Part shown: positions 47,598 to 60,522 of the stretch, piece after piece | How positions within the stretch are numbered: the first letter of the stretch is position 1 | Layout: every line of letters starts with the position of its first letter | Assembly: GCA_030998015.1 (NCBI GenBank) | Contig: JARWMV010000239.1 | Span: forward strand, 434,001 to 498,000 | From: Ceratorhiza oryzae-sativae | Taxonomy: Eukaryota; Basidiomycota; Agaricomycetes; Cantharellales; Ceratobasidiaceae | Length of the DNA: 64,000 nucleotides | Direction: 5' to 3' | Notes under the pieces: generated by a model | What the model saw: the letters and a program-made list of their open reading frames with translations, nothing else | Told to the model about the DNA's origin: nothing | Databases searched by the model: none | Program-made: the position numbers and the translations under genes

Positions 47598-49613
47598 TTA
47601 AATATCTATTTTCTCATCCTTAACGATATCATCTGGAGCAGGTCTTGAAATTGTAGAGGCGTGATTGAGCTGATCTATCAACCTGGATTTCGAACGTATG
47701 AGAGGACCGTATCTCTGTCGGGGGATAAGCATTCGTGTTATTTAACCAAAGATCTTACTCACATAAATTAAGAACGGCATAGGAAGACACAGAAGTGCCA
47801 TAAACCCAAAGACCATACAAGCCCACTGATCTCCGACACGCTGGAACAACCTGGGTACGAATAGAGGAAAGGCAAACGCGACAATGCTACGGACAACACT
47901 ATTGGCTGCTAGACAGCTTGCTGCATAGAGTGTGTAGGTGCTGTGATGAGATTATGTGAGTGTATGCGTGTATGAGGGCGAAGGCGCTTACTCGACCAAG
48001 TAGGCTACGACAGATGTAAAGGTGAAGATAATCCCTGTCCCGAATGGGACTCCTGCTAAAACTGGAACTATCCAGTGTACAGATGGATAGGAAGTCCTGC
48101 GCTTTGGGTGAGGTACAATCGATAAAATCCTAAATGTGTTTGCGCTTACCATGCGAACCAAACCAACGAGATTGGCAACAAGATCGCTCCAACACAACAC
48201 ATCACTAGACGCTCCTCAGGCTCTACTTGGCCCTTTTGTGCAATCCTCATGTATCGACGATTGAACACAGGTGCCAAGCCGATAGAAATACATATACCGA
48301 CTCCGACTCCCAGGAAAGCAAGTCCACTTTGGCCAGGTGACCAGTGCCTATGAGAGCCAAATATGATGGGAAAGCAAGCGAAAAGACCGTATAGTACTCC
48401 ATAGATTAGAGACATGTAGATCGTGAGGATTACTACAATAGGTTCGTGGCCAATATCGCTACAGTTCTCGAGTCAGACGTGTCTCGGTTCGTGTATCAAT
48501 CAAAGTTGAATGACTGACCAAAAGGGCGACTTAGTGCAATTCTGAGAGTTGTGCTTGGTTTCTTTTTCCCGTGTAGATCGAACTTGCTCACATAGTGAAA
48601 TCGCCCATCGGACTGCTTTTGCAACCTCTCGGCCCTGCGCCGTAGGAGTACAGGAGCAAACTCCCCCAAACCCATTCAGTCCACATTTCATATAAGACTT
48701 TTTAGATGCACATACTGTTTCTGGGATAATGACCATCGCGATAAGGGTAACGACAGCAAAAATAAACATTGCCCAAAAGTTCCATCTCCAGCCTTTATGA
48801 CCAGACCCGGATATAAAGCCCTGCAGCAATATGTAAATATGAGCGGCCAGCGCTCCAAGGTGTTTTGTACTCACGCCTCCAATTGGCCCAAAGACTGGAC
48901 CTATGAGCGGGCCCACTGCCAATACTAGGAGGCCAACTGGGCCTCGCTCCTGTGGCCGGAATAGCTCACCAATAATGCCTGCGGGAACGCTAAAGACAGA
49001 GGCTCCAAACGAGCCCGCAAGCAACCTGAATACCATCAGTGTTGATACCGAAGGAGCCAGCGCACAACCGAGGTGGAAGCAAGCAAATGGAATATACGAT
49101 GCGAAGATGATAGGCCGCCTTCCATATACCTTCGTAAGTCGAATTAGGTGAGTGAAAAATCAAAATATTTTTTACTTACTTCTGAAAGCGGTCCCCATAT
49201 AAGTGGCCCAAGGCCAAAACCAAGGACGTAGAGTGCTAAACCAAGGAGCGCAATGTCCAAGGACGTGTCCAAATCCCGAATAATACCATTCAAACCACCT
49301 GTGTAAGCGCTAGATGCGTAGGTTACACAAAATGCAGATGTGCCAATCTGTTAATTGAATAAGCAACACGTTTCAGCACGACCCTGCCATTTTAGCGTGT
49401 ACGCCTCACTAGAAAAGCCAACATATATCGATATGGAGCCCCCCAATTATGTGGATTCTCCGTATCATCGTGACCGATCCAGTCAACAACGTACGGCTCA
49501 TCGATAGTTCCCGTGCCTTGGAACTTTCGTCCATCGGATTCAGAATCCTGGGTCAGTGTAGGCGACGCTGGTGTTCCGATTACAAGAGCACTCGGAGGCC
49601 CAACTTGAGACAT
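47598..49613 (-). CDS. DHA1-family MFS drug/polyamine transporter
   Basis: Predicted plasma-membrane proton antiporter exporting drugs or polyamines (FLR1/TPO1-like group). The start ATG 49613-49611 (MSQVGPPSALVIG) is followed by a polar tail and the family's DPENPHNW-type motif (DDTENPHNWGAPYRY). Membrane segments follow: IGTSAFCVTYASSAYTGG, LLGLALYVLGFGLGPLIWGP with LSEVYGRRP (MFS motif A), FRLLAGSFGASVFSVPAG, GLLVLAVGPLIGPVFGPIGG (motif C-like), then WRWNFWAMFIFAVVTLI and VIIPET. The C-terminal six helices include SLIYGVLYGLFACFPIIFG and GTGIIFTFTSVVAYLVE. The protein ends KDEKIDI. Introns are short and no frame break was found. Confidence 0.9.
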
Positions 49614-50251
49614 AGTGATTGATCGCCTGTACGGTCAGATAGTGAGATACGTGAGGGGGGTGGGACGAGGGCGTTTTAATATGGTTTGTACAAACTAGCT
49701 TTTAGTCAGCTGGAGGGTATATATCGGTCAACCAGGACCGATAGATATAAGCTTGGTTTGCAACATACTATGAATGGTAGACAGTGCTATGGTGTGTAGA
49801 CGTTATACTTAATAGGTGATAACCACTGCAGCCCCTAAGTTTGGGTCCTAAAGCGCTATTTTGACGCTTTCTTCAGCTGGAAGGTGTTTTTATGTTAATG
49901 ACACATTATTTTCGAACGGGCTTGCCTTCGGCCATGGATGTCCGAGTGCTGACCAGGTGATATATATATCGGATGAATAACCAAACGAATTAGCCGGCCA
50001 TACTCTGAATGTATGCGTGTCAATCAACCTTTCAACCCAAATCTAGTGGTAGCCGCATTGAATGTATCCACGGAACAAAGTTTGAAATTGGTGGATAAGA
50101 ACGTTTGACGCTGTCAATGCCGCACCTGGTGGTTGTCATCGTTATTATCAGGCTCAGTTGGTTATCAGACCATTGCTACGTTTATCATTTGTATTTTCAT
50201 GGGGTTGTAGCTGTTGTAGTATTTCATACTTGTACTCTGTCAGTATTTTTT
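49614..50251. other. Intergenic region between transporter and hydrolase
   Basis: About 640 bp with no supported ORF; AT-rich with short TA repeats (49960-49970). Probably the transporter promoter and the hydrolase 3' end. Confidence 0.5.
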
Positions 50252-51667
50252 TCAAGAGTGAAGGAATTTGACCAGAGCTGCAGCCACCTCATCCGGACGA
50301 GCCGCGCAGAGATCATGTCCCGCGCCTTCCAATGTAGCAAGTTCGGCGTTTGGAATCAGAGACTTGATCTTGATCGCGTACTTATAGTCCACAATGTTAT
50401 CTTTGGTCCCCTATATATATATATATGCGTCAGACGGTGGGGAATAGATGGGAACATTATAACTTACCCATATCAACTGGACCTTGAGATCTCTTATCTT
50501 CCCCACGCGCTGGAATGTTTTTTCGAGACCCCTTAGGGGGCCAAGATGGACGGAAGTCGCAACTGCGGCGGTATAGCCCGGAAGGATAGCGGTTTGTAGC
50601 CCTACGAGTGTCTGCAGATCCTTCACAAGCTTTTCAGAGGATGAAAGAGTAGAAGCTGTCGGTGGAGGGGGAGGTGGCACAAGCAGCTATGAAATTTCAG
50701 AAAAAAACGAGCGTTGGCTTCAGGTGAAGTAACATACCTTCCCAAGGCTACTATGAGCGATGCGTTGGAATGCGGGTGACCCAAACCAGAACGATGCTGC
50801 TGTGCCAAGCGGACCCTACGACACGGAATAGAACAAAGGCCCCAAAGCGTCATGTAAGTATAGGCATAGTATGGGCATATTAAGTCGCGCCATACACACC
50901 TCCATGACGCCGGCGCTTGCAATGAACACGATATGCGATTCTACCAACCAAGGGAACTGAGACGCAAATGCAGCAGCAATTGCACCACCCTATGATGAAT
51001 GCTTAGCTTTGACTCGAATATGTATTTGTGCATGAGGCTTACCATCGACAGCCCTACGACCCGGGCTCTACGCCATCCAACGGCTTGCAGTAACAGGGCA
51101 AGCTGAGTGATATAGAGTTCGGCGTCGTAAGCGGTGGTCCAAGCATCAGGTGCCTCTGAATACCCTCTACCGTAGAGATCATATATAAGGACTCGGAAGC
51201 CATTTTTGGCAAGGTCATTCGCTACTGGCTTCCAGATGAGCCCCGGCATCGATAGTCCATGAATGAGCACGACCTACGAGGCCATGAATGAAAGTTTAGG
51301 CTCTAACGGAAGCTCGACTTACACGTTTTCCATCTTCGGGTCCCAGGAGCCAATATTTGACTCGTCCTTTCGGTAGATCAACAGAATGCCCGGTTCCGTA
51401 CAGATCAGCAGGATAAATCTCTTGGGCGGCCTTCTTAAGTTTGGCGATCCGCGAGCCTTCGGCGACTACGAGATTGTCCAGAGAGGGGTAGCGCTTTGAT
51501 CTCGTTGGGACACCGGAAGCGAGGGAGGGAATGGTCGTGTAGAGGGCAATCAGAGGGATCGCGGTCGCAAGTGCAACGTTAAGAGGTGACTGGAAACCGC
51601 GTCCGTAGAGCGCACGTAGCGTCTCGGAAATCTGGTTTGGCACGAAAGATGGTATTTCGAAAGACAT
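50252..51667 (-). CDS. Alpha/beta hydrolase (serine hydrolase fold)
   Basis: Probable esterase or lipase-like enzyme of unknown substrate. The start ATG is 51667-51665 (MSFEIPSFVPNQ). A hydrophobic segment near residue 35 (VALATAIPLIALYTTI) could anchor the protein. Then VVLIHGLSMPGLIWKP supplies the oxyanion-hole HG motif. RVLIYDLYGRGYSEAP follows. The nucleophile elbow GLSMGG is split by an intron between GLSM and GG. The catalytic Asp fits GTKDNIVDYKY and the His fits GAGHDL near the C-terminus. The triad is therefore complete and in the right order. An intron near 50410-50430 ends with a TA repeat. Start is divergent to Dbp10, about 270 bp apart. Confidence 0.88.
50411..50426. repeat. TA dinucleotide repeat at an intron acceptor
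   Basis: An alternating TA tract forms the 3' end of an intron in the hydrolase gene, where a pyrimidine tract would be expected. Confidence 0.7.
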
Positions 51668-51940
51668 CACCGACGACAGAGGGGGTCAAGCAGGGATGAA
51701 TCGCGATTGAGCGGCTTTAGATTAACCGGCTTAGTCAGCCGGCCCTCACGACACACGTGATTCGAATGATGGATAGGTGGACGTTGGCCACATAGCCCAG
51801 ACAACAAGTACGTGTGCGTTTCGCCAGAACAAAGTCTTATCATGTATGTAGGATTGCCATAATTGCGTGACTTTGGGCATCGCCGCGTTCCACTGGGCTC
51901 GGATCACGTGATCCAAATTTTTTGTTTCTCGTTTTCGACC

Positions 51941-54900
51941 ATGACCAAGCTCGGCTCCAGCTCCAGTTCTGTGCTCTCTGATGCAGAATCGGATGCCTCG
52001 GGCGTCTCAGAGGTCCCAGTTGACATATTCGACGCCCTTGCTACGACTAAGCATGGGAAAAGAAAGCAAATATTGGTTGAGGAAAGCGAGGATGATGCGC
52101 AGTTCATTCAGCAGGCGATCGAAAAACGTAACAAAAAAGGAGGAACAGAGGTGACGAAAGCAATAAATTCCAAAGGAAAACTTGCGAAAGGGGCAGTGGG
52201 GGGCGGAAGCTTCCAGAGCATGGGTTAGTGTGGCGCTCAATATTCCATTGCGCTAACTAAATATCTTCTAGGCCTCAATCCATCCCTATTACGCTCTCTG
52301 CTGCTTCGTGGATTCAAAACTCCCACCCCCATTCAGCGCCAATCCATTCCTGCCCTCTTGTCTACTCCACCACGAGATCTCGTTGGTATGGCACGCACCG
52401 GCTCTGGCAAAACCCTGGCATACATGATTCCACTTGTCCAGCGTCTTGGGGGTCGACACTCCACCAGCTTTGGTGCGCGAGCTCTTGTTCTTGTTCCAGC
52501 TCGTGAACTTGCGTTGCAAGTCCTTAAGGTTGGGAAGGATCTCGTTAGAGGATGGCATTCTGATGGTGGGGCTCATGCCGGAGACCGAGACGTGGACGAA
52601 CCAGTAGGAGAGACCAGCTCACGAAAGGACTCAGGACAAAACCTCAGATGGGGCTTGGTTGTTGGGGGCGAAGGAATGGACGAACAATTTGAGATGATTA
52701 GCAGCAACCCAGACGTGTATGTCATTTCATTCTGGCTATACATGCACTCTTACTATTTCCCCGCAGGATTATCGCGACTCCAGGACGCTTACTCCATCTC
52801 ATAGTCGAAATGAATCTTGATCTTCGCTCAGTCCAATATGTCGTCTTTGACGAAGCGGACCGATTGTTTGAGCTTGGTTTTGCCACGGCTCTCCACGAAA
52901 TTCTTCATCGACTGCCTACCACCCGGCAAACGGCGCTGTTTTCTGCGACCCTACCCAAGAATCTAGTCGAGTTCGCCAAAGCAGGGTTACAAGATCCCAA
53001 GCTTGTACGACTGGACTCGGAGAGCAAAATCAGCTCAGACCTGAGGATGGCGTTCTTTTCAGTAAAGCAAGAAGACAAGGAAGCAGCTCTGCTAAACCTC
53101 ATTCGGGATGTTATTCGTGTTCCTCTTGGAGAACCCGTTGATGATATACCGATCGACGAGGCCGCCGACAAAAGTCATAAATTCAAACAGAAGCCACGTC
53201 CAGATACACCCGCCGAGCCCCACCAGACGCTCATTTTTACCGCAACAAAGCATCACGTCGAATACATCTCCAATCTACTTGCGGCAGCAGGCTACAGCGT
53301 TGCCCACATATATGGCGCTCTGGACCAAGCTGCACGAACACACCATATGAACAGGTTCAGACGAGGTCGAGCAAGAATTCTAGTCGTAACAGATGTCGCT
53401 GCGCGTGGTATCGACATTCCAGTCTTGGAGAACGTCGTCAACTATGATTTCCCTTTGGGTGCAAGGGTGTTTGTACATCGAGTTGGGAGAACGGCGAGGG
53501 CAGGTCGAAGGGGTTGGGCTTGGAGTTTCGTGACTCATGCCGAAATTCCCTATCTTTTGGATCTTCAGCTCTTCTTGGGGCGACCTCTTGTGTCTCAGCT
53601 GAAGAAAGATCCACAAAGCGAGGCATCCTACACTTCCAACCTGGTCCTCGGCACTTTCTCTCGGGAAGCGATTGACGAGAACATTGAGTCGATCCGTGCA
53701 TTGGACCAACTCGATGGCAACTTGCCCTCGCTGCGGAACGTAATGAACAAAGGTCACAGTTTGTATATGCGCACGCAGGGAAAGGCTAGCGCGGCAAGTT
53801 ACACACGAGCCAAAGCGATGTCAAAGGACGGGACGGGAATGTGGATTCTTGCAGGAGGCGAAAACGAGGGTGTTGGCATTCACCCTGTCTTGGAACTCGT
53901 TGGTGCTGCTCCCAGGAAGGACAGTGGGGATAACACTGAAAGCGCCGAAGCCGCGCGGATGTCCTTGATGAAGGCCGTCACTGGATTCCGGCCAAGTGAG
54001 ACGGTGTTTGAGATTGGGACCAGAGGAAAAAAGTCTGCGGGAGCAGCATTAATGAAGGATCGGAGAAAGGCACTGGAAAAGGCCCAGAAGCGAACTGTTG
54101 TCTCGGCCACCTTGGGGAGCGACGGGTCGGAAGGTGAGGCAGAGTCTGAGAGGAGCCTACAAGGGGATATAGTGGAAGCGGGGGTAGAGTTGGCGAACGA
54201 CGATGATTTGGAGGTAAGCTAATCCATCTCAATGCTATGTTCACGCTAATGTTGCGAATTAGGATGCATTCGGACTATCCAAGAAACGAAAACGCGACCA
54301 CAAGGACTCTGAATACTTCATGTCGCATTACCAGAAGGACGCATATACTGAAAAAGGGTAGGTCGTTTAGAAGCTGATCATAATGCTCCTCACGCTCACG
54401 GTCTTTAGTTACTCGCTGCGTGATGGTGCTACCTTCGCTGAACAAGCCCGTAACGTTACGTTGGACTTGACCACTGACGAAGCGGTCACTTCGCGCCAGC
54501 GACACGGTAAACAAACTAACTGGGATCCGAGAAAGAAGAAGTTTGTACGTGGAGCCGGTGAGGGTGCAGACAACGTCAAGCTCTTGAAGACCGAGTCTGG
54601 GGCGCGACTACCGGCATCATATCGGAGTGGGAGGTTTGACGAATGGAAGGCCAAGAACAAAACGTACCTACCTAAGGTAGGAGAAATAGAGAACGAGAAT
54701 GCCGCAAGAGGGACGAAGTCCTTCAGGGGCAGGGTAGCGGGAAAGAAGTTTATGCACCAGGCTAAATCGGAACCCAAGCCGCTAGACAGATTGTCGTTAG
54801 GGTACGAGCGGAAAGCCAGGCATCTAAAAAAGCGAGCGGAGGAACAGAAGGCGATGGGAGGAGACGAAGGCACAGGGGGCGGCGTGCGTGGAAGGAAGGA

Positions 54901-55059
54901 TGTAAAGAGCAAACCTGGTGGCGTTATGGAGGAAAGACCGTTGGGCGTGTGAAGAACGAGTTGAAGAGCGCAGACCAGATAAGGAAATCGCGCGAGGCAC
55001 TTGCAAAGAGAAAGGCCAAGAATGCACGGCCGAGCAAGAAGGGCAAGGGGCGCCGCTAG
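51941..55059 (+). CDS. DBP10: DEAD-box ATP-dependent RNA helicase Dbp10
   Basis: Nucleolar helicase needed for 60S ribosomal subunit assembly. The start ATG 51941 ([18 protein letters not shown]) leads an acidic Ser-rich N-terminus. Helicase motifs are in order: [16 protein letters not shown] (Q motif), ARTGSGKT (I), PARELALQ (Ia), ATPGR across an intron (Ib), VFDEADRLF (II, DEAD), FSATLP (III), [13 protein letters not shown] (IV), [12 protein letters not shown] (V) and [10 protein letters not shown] (VI). The C-terminal Dbp10CT-type domain contains [20 protein letters not shown], then a Lys/Arg-rich tail ending [13 protein letters not shown]. The tail is out of frame by one base near GG 54931-54932; without repair it ends early at 54952. 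Otherwise complete. Confidence 0.95.
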
Positions 55060-55232
55060 TTGGATTGTATGATGTATACTATATGGGAGCTATATTTTTA
55101 TATCTGAATATTCCCAATTTGCACCATTTCCGTCGATTACTTTCATGTCCTTTCCAATCCCATCCAACAGGTCTACTCCAACGCTCCGCAGAGCATCAAC
55201 GCACCATCGTGGGTACGACCTGCTTGCTGGCG

Positions 55233-57139
55233 TCAGGCGCTGTATACACTACAGAGCTGACGAAATGGTGCCCACCCTCGCTCCTCGAAATATGTAAAGA
55301 AGAATCCTTTCAGGTACTCTGGGAAACGATTTTCTAATATCGCATCCCTGGCCCGTCCCATGAGTTGCGCCTGGAATACAACATTGTGCAATGTGACTGC
55401 ATGTGCTCCAGCCGTTTCATACGTGACAATATGATGTAGTTGCGCTCGAGTCGTCCCTGAGGAACATGTTGGACAGGGACAGGTTGAGTCAACCGGAACA
55501 AAACTGGATGCGTGTTTTTTGAGTCCTATAACAAGTGTCAGTGCTAGCCACTCTATATCACTTTTGGCTTGATTTGATCAACACGCACGCAAATTGACTG
55601 GTCCGTTGAACGTCAATGCTACACCGAACCGTGCAGTTCTTGTTGGAAAGACGCAATCAGCCATGTCTACTCCGAGCGCGACGCATACCATCAAGTCTGA
55701 GAAATATTCAGTAAGAGCACGAGTAAAGTTAGGAAAGTTTCAAGACTACCCTCTGCAAATCCGATACCCATACAATATCTTGGACCTGGCAGAAACCATT
55801 AGAGATTAAAGACCATGAAATGGGATCCAAACATACGATCTATTGGTAATTTTGCTGTACACTGGCTCACACTGGACAAAAATGTTAACATCCAGCCTTC
55901 AGGTTATTGGTGTGATTCGGCTAACATTTTCCAAAAGATGTCTTCCAGTATGTTAATTAGGCAGGTGCTGGTAGATAGGGCTAGGCTAACCTTTAGCTTC
56001 TCCACCGCTCAAGCCCCCAACCGCGTACCCGGGAATCGAGTCTTTCCTTTTGATCATCTCATCGAGGCATATATCGCGGAGGCGGTGATCAAGCCCCCCT
56101 TGGATGATTGCGAATAAATTTTGCTGGGACGCACGACCTGCTTTCTCGTGTGCTGCAATACATCGATCCAACCATCGGACAGAACGCCACTTGGAAGCGA
56201 TCAGACTGGAGTGGAGTGAGTGAGAACAAGATCATACCATGGCTTCCTCAACGCGTGGTCCGGTTGTTAAGCTCGACACTGACGCAGGGTTAGTTGCACA
56301 CTTAATTATTAGCTTCGAATGCGCACCAACATCATCGAGTTGCATCATGATGTCAGCTCCAATTGAGTGCTACGAGGGGTATCAGCTGAGGCGGATGCAC
56401 TAAGCGGCAGTCGTACTTGGATCGTCATGGATTCTTCTGGCTACAGCCAAAAAATTGGAAGTGCATCAATTAAAGTTAAATCTGATACATACTGTTAACA
56501 TGGTGGGCTCTCCGGTGAATGGGCTCTCAAATAGTACGCCATCCTCTGTAACCTTCGAGAACGAGCTAGTCTCAGTTGTGAGCACAAGTACCTAGATGAC
56601 ATAGCATAAGCCGAACCTCAAGCTAACCATTTGAAACCCGCCCGAGTCCTAATATGTAACTCATTAAGCTTCTGGGCGAGTTTCGCACGCGGTGACCTAC
56701 AGTAAGCATGTTCTTTCTCCATCCCTGAAATTTGTGTGCTCCCCCAGCGGCATCCAATACTTTAGTGCCCGGGCGAAGGTTGAGATGATAGGTGTTATTT
56801 CTGGTATTACCGTTTGAGTGCTATCATAAATAAATAGAGTCATTCGACGTACAATATTAAGGACACTCCCAAAGCTTCAGTCTGCTGTTGTGTAAGGCCC
56901 TTTAACGCAGCCTGTGTTGCGACTAAAGCCAGCAGAATATTTATGCTATATTTCACCGAAAAAGATACATTAAATTACCTGGCATAAACGTGGGAAGGCC
57001 GTATAGCCATCTGAGACCGAGTTAGCAGTTGTGAGAGGGCTTGGGTACCGAGAACATCGTAATGACACTAACGTGCAAGTTTCATTCTAGAGACCCGAGC
57101 CCTAGTCACAGAGCACTCGCCCAGTATTTCGAACTGCAT
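55233..57139 (-). CDS. Queuine tRNA-ribosyltransferase catalytic subunit (TGT/QTRT1)
   Basis: Exchanges guanine-34 for queuine in tRNAs Tyr, His, Asn and Asp. The start ATG 57139-57137 gives [20 protein letters not shown]. Then follow [102 protein letters not shown] (nucleophile Asp region) and the zinc-binding CPCPTC with its downstream His. All key motifs are present, split by many short introns. The frame breaks once, at GG 56998-56999, where one added C (coding strand) links HGYTA to LPTFMP. The exact C-terminal end near 55233 is less certain. Confidence 0.92.
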
Positions 57140-57276
57140 TATACGGATTTATAAATTTGATGTAGCCCAGAGCGTCTTTAGTTGTCACTGGGGTGGTCGG
57201 CCGGAGAATAAGATCGGTGATATCGAAACGGCCGAGGGATCAACTTGCCCGATTGAAATCAAATCCACCAACAACG
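57140..57276. promoter_or_regulatory. Short bidirectional promoter of TGT and mt-TyrRS
   Basis: 137 bp separate the two divergent start codons, so both 5' UTRs and promoters must share it. No clear TATA box is seen. Confidence 0.55.
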
Positions 57277-59069
57277 ATGATTCGGCGCTTCATCCACACT
57301 TGGAATCGGCTTGCATTTGTTCGCCATGGTCCTGCCAGGAGATACTGTCATTCATCACCTCTGTTGGATGAGCTTCAGTCGCGTGGACTAGTAGCTCAAA
57401 TAACCAGGTATTTCTAAAATAATAATCAAGGCACTTTATGATTTACTCATGTTGCACATTTCACAGCCCAGACCTTGGCAAATCTCTGGAACGCCCTATC
57501 ACGCTCTACTGCGGAGTTGATCCTACTGCCCCTTCAATACATGTAGGAAACCTTGTCCCCCTGATGAGTGCGTTACATTTTCACATACACGGTCATCGAG
57601 TATTACCCCTGGTATGTGGCAATCCAAAATAATTTCCTGTCATTCTAAAGTGAATTAAAGGTGGGTGGTGCTACGGGTGCAGTTGGAGATCCAGGTGGTC
57701 GTACGGCCGAGCGTACTGTTATGTTGGCGGAGGTCATCCACAGCAACAAGTCCAGAATCACTGCTCAGCTCGAGAAGTTTTTCCAGTCTGGGACCCTACA
57801 GGCGGAAAAATATATAAATACTCGTACCGAAATTTCTCCTCCTCAAGCACTAGACAATTTCTCTTGGACGAGCCAGCTTACATTACTGGATTTCTTGCGT
57901 GACGTAGGCAAATATGCCAAAGTCAATGTCATGATGACGCGGGATAGGTAAGTATGGTTCGACAGGTTTGTGCTTTAGGGAGTCTCAATCACTCTTGCAC
58001 TCTTGTTTAGTGTCAAGTCGCGACTAGAGTCATCCCAAGGAATCTCTTTTACGGAGTTTTCTTATCAGCTCCTACAAGCACACGATTTTTACCATTTATA
58101 CACCAACTATGGATGCCGGCTTCAGATCGGGGGAGCAGATCAGTGGGGAAACATTGTTGCTGGGACCGACTTGATCAAACGTCGGCATGAGGGGACAGAG
58201 GAGCTGGACCCTGCCTACGGTCTGACAGTGCCTCTTCTGACGACCCCATCGGGAGAGAAATTTGGGAAGAGTGCAGGAAACGCGGTTTGGATTGATCCCT
58301 CAATGACGTCAGTCCTAGACTTTTACCAGGTGCGGGGTATTGTACTTTGTCTAACTGATACTCACTGCTATACGTCCTTGGCTAGTACTTTTTTCGCCAA
58401 CCGGACACTGTCGTCAAGAGCCTCCTTCAAATATTTACATTCATACCTCGAGACCAGATCGAGAAACTCTTAAACCAACATAACGTAAGTCTCCGTGTTC
58501 TTAATTGTGCTGTAGTTTGCTGAATCAATGCCTAGGAAGACCCAAGCAAACGACTCGCTCAGCGGAGACTAGCTCACGAAGCTACCTCCCTCGTACATGG
58601 AGGTGCGTTATATGCTGCTTTCTTTGAGTGGATCTAACAATGTTATTGTGTAGAATCTCTTGCGCAGCAAGCTGCTTCTGCGTCGCGGGTACTCTATGAA
58701 TCTGATCTGTCTTCGGCCTCGTTGGCGACATTTATTGATGCATTGAAAGGGGACCGACGCCTCATGATTCTTTCTAGAGCTGAGTTTCTTGGGACCTCCT
58801 TTTCAGCATTGCTAGTAAAAGGAGGATTGGTAGGCTCAAAAGGCAAGTTCTTTGCCGCCCAGATGACCTGATCATCGGAGATCTTAGCTTGTATGATGCA
58901 TGAAGGCCAAGCGGACATACTGGCAAAACAAGGGGGGCTTCAACTGAATGGAGCCCGGGAGCTGAACGCGAGACGCAAACTCGCAGCGGATGATCTGCTC
59001 AATGGACAAGTGGCAGTCGTGCGAAAGGGGAACGAGCATCTGGTAGTTGGGATCGATGAAGCGAGATAA
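57277..59069 (+). CDS. MSY1: Mitochondrial tyrosyl-tRNA synthetase
   Basis: Charges mitochondrial tRNA-Tyr. The start ATG 57277 ([14 protein letters not shown]) gives an Arg-rich presequence. Class I features: [20 protein letters not shown] (HIGH-like HVGN), [43 protein letters not shown], and the KMSKS equivalent KFGKSAG. The C-terminal S4-like part contains [15 protein letters not shown] and [15 protein letters not shown]. An intron at 58843-58887 starts GCAAGT (GC-AG) and joins GSK to ACMM in frame. Stop TAA is 59067-59069. No frame break. Start codons of this gene and of the TGT gene lie only 137 bp apart on opposite strands. Confidence 0.95.
58843..58887 (+). other. GC-AG intron in the mt-TyrRS gene
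   Basis: A 45-bp intron begins GCAAGT and ends CTTAG. Its removal keeps the S4-like domain in frame; reading through it meets a TGA. Confidence 0.75.
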
Positions 59070-60435
59070 AAATTTTGGGGTGAGTTCGTCACTGCTACAG
59101 CGATGCTCTCTGACGGAAGTATCCAGAATGAGGTCAAACCGCTACTCGGTTCTGTAATCGTGCAGAAGTTCAAAACAATAAGATTCTGAAGGCTCCTAAC
59201 ACATTCTAGTGATAACGCTTTTACCAGGATCCATCCCTTGAATTAAAGTGGAGTATCTTTGTGGCGCACTGATTTTGCATTCTATGGGCATGTGCGTTCT
59301 GACCGGCTCGCCAGAATTCTGGCTATAGACATATTGCAAGTCAGAAGAGCTAATGGATACCCAGCAAGCTATTATTCGCGTGCCGTGCATCTATTCTGAA
59401 TAGCGGCCATCATGAAGGCTTGAGTGAAAGTTTGACGTACCTAAATTCTCTGCTACGGTCATCGCAATCTTTTCTAGAACATCTTTCGAGGGGGATACGT
59501 AGAGAGTTTTACTCGCTTCTTTTGAGGGTTGGTGGCCCCGAGCAAGTGGCTGGTGTTTTGTTAATCGTAATACGAGGATCCACGCAAGGAGTATTCATTC
59601 TTTGATCACATGGGCAGCATATGTCACGTCTTGGATCGCGGCTATTACGGACAGATCCAGCGAAGAACCTGGGCATTGGCTGTGCGTGAACTGATCCACT
59701 TATGCTTGTCGATTGATCACCGACATAGAGGTGTACGTTGTTATTGTCACTGTCGGGATCTCGCTACGCTGAGGATAAAGTGTTTCTTGGAGCCCAACCG
59801 CAACGTGATAGTACCCATACTTTTACCAGGGCCGAGGGACTCGCACTCCTTTCGATTCGGACGATATGCCGAGGTAAGTGCACCCAATTTGGGTATTAGT
59901 AGATCGCCGGGTAGCCTACCCATGAATCTGTTTCTATATCGTATCACTACAGAACTTAATCTACCCGAATAGTTTCTGAGGTGCCTTATCGGTCACTGGC
60001 CAGGGATCTGAGAGATGATGCAAGTTGAATCTCGGGTACTAAAGTAGTGAAGTCCGTGATTACGGTCAGCGTTCTGCGACCAAGAGGTATCTTTGAGGTA
60101 GCGAACAAGACGGTGAATGAGCCTTCCGATCCTCGGACAGCTTAATCCGGATCGATTATTCGCTTTAGTGCGACCTCGTGTCCTAGCTGTCGACCTTGGC
60201 GCATACAACCACATTGCACAACGTCCAGGGTTTCGTTATCGGCCGGTTTTTAGTCACAGGACCATCGGCGGATGGCTTGCGAAGTGTCCAAGGAGGAAAG
60301 AGGGTGGACTCGGCGCGCGCCGTTCTACCTTAATGAGACTTACCTTGCGTCGAACCTTTGACGGTGGTTTATCGCTAGAGGGGATTCTAGGGTTGGGTAG
60401 CCTTACCCACGATCACAAGTAGAAAGGGCAGTTAG
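59070..60435. other. Intergenic region upstream of pyranose oxidase
   Basis: About 1.4 kb. Overlapping ORFs at 59610-59972 and 60117-60422 show no family motif. No RNA gene was recognised. Confidence 0.45.
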
Positions 60436-60442
60436 TATAAAA
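60436..60442 (+). promoter_or_regulatory. TATA box of pyranose oxidase gene
   Basis: TATAAAA, 81 bp upstream of the start codon, in a region otherwise without coding signal. Confidence 0.55.
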
Positions 60443-60522
60443 GCCACGCTTCGGAGCGCACCACTCTTCGTGCCTCATCCTCCAAACCGCTCTTACTCTC
60501 GCCCTATTCTAGACAGTTCAAT

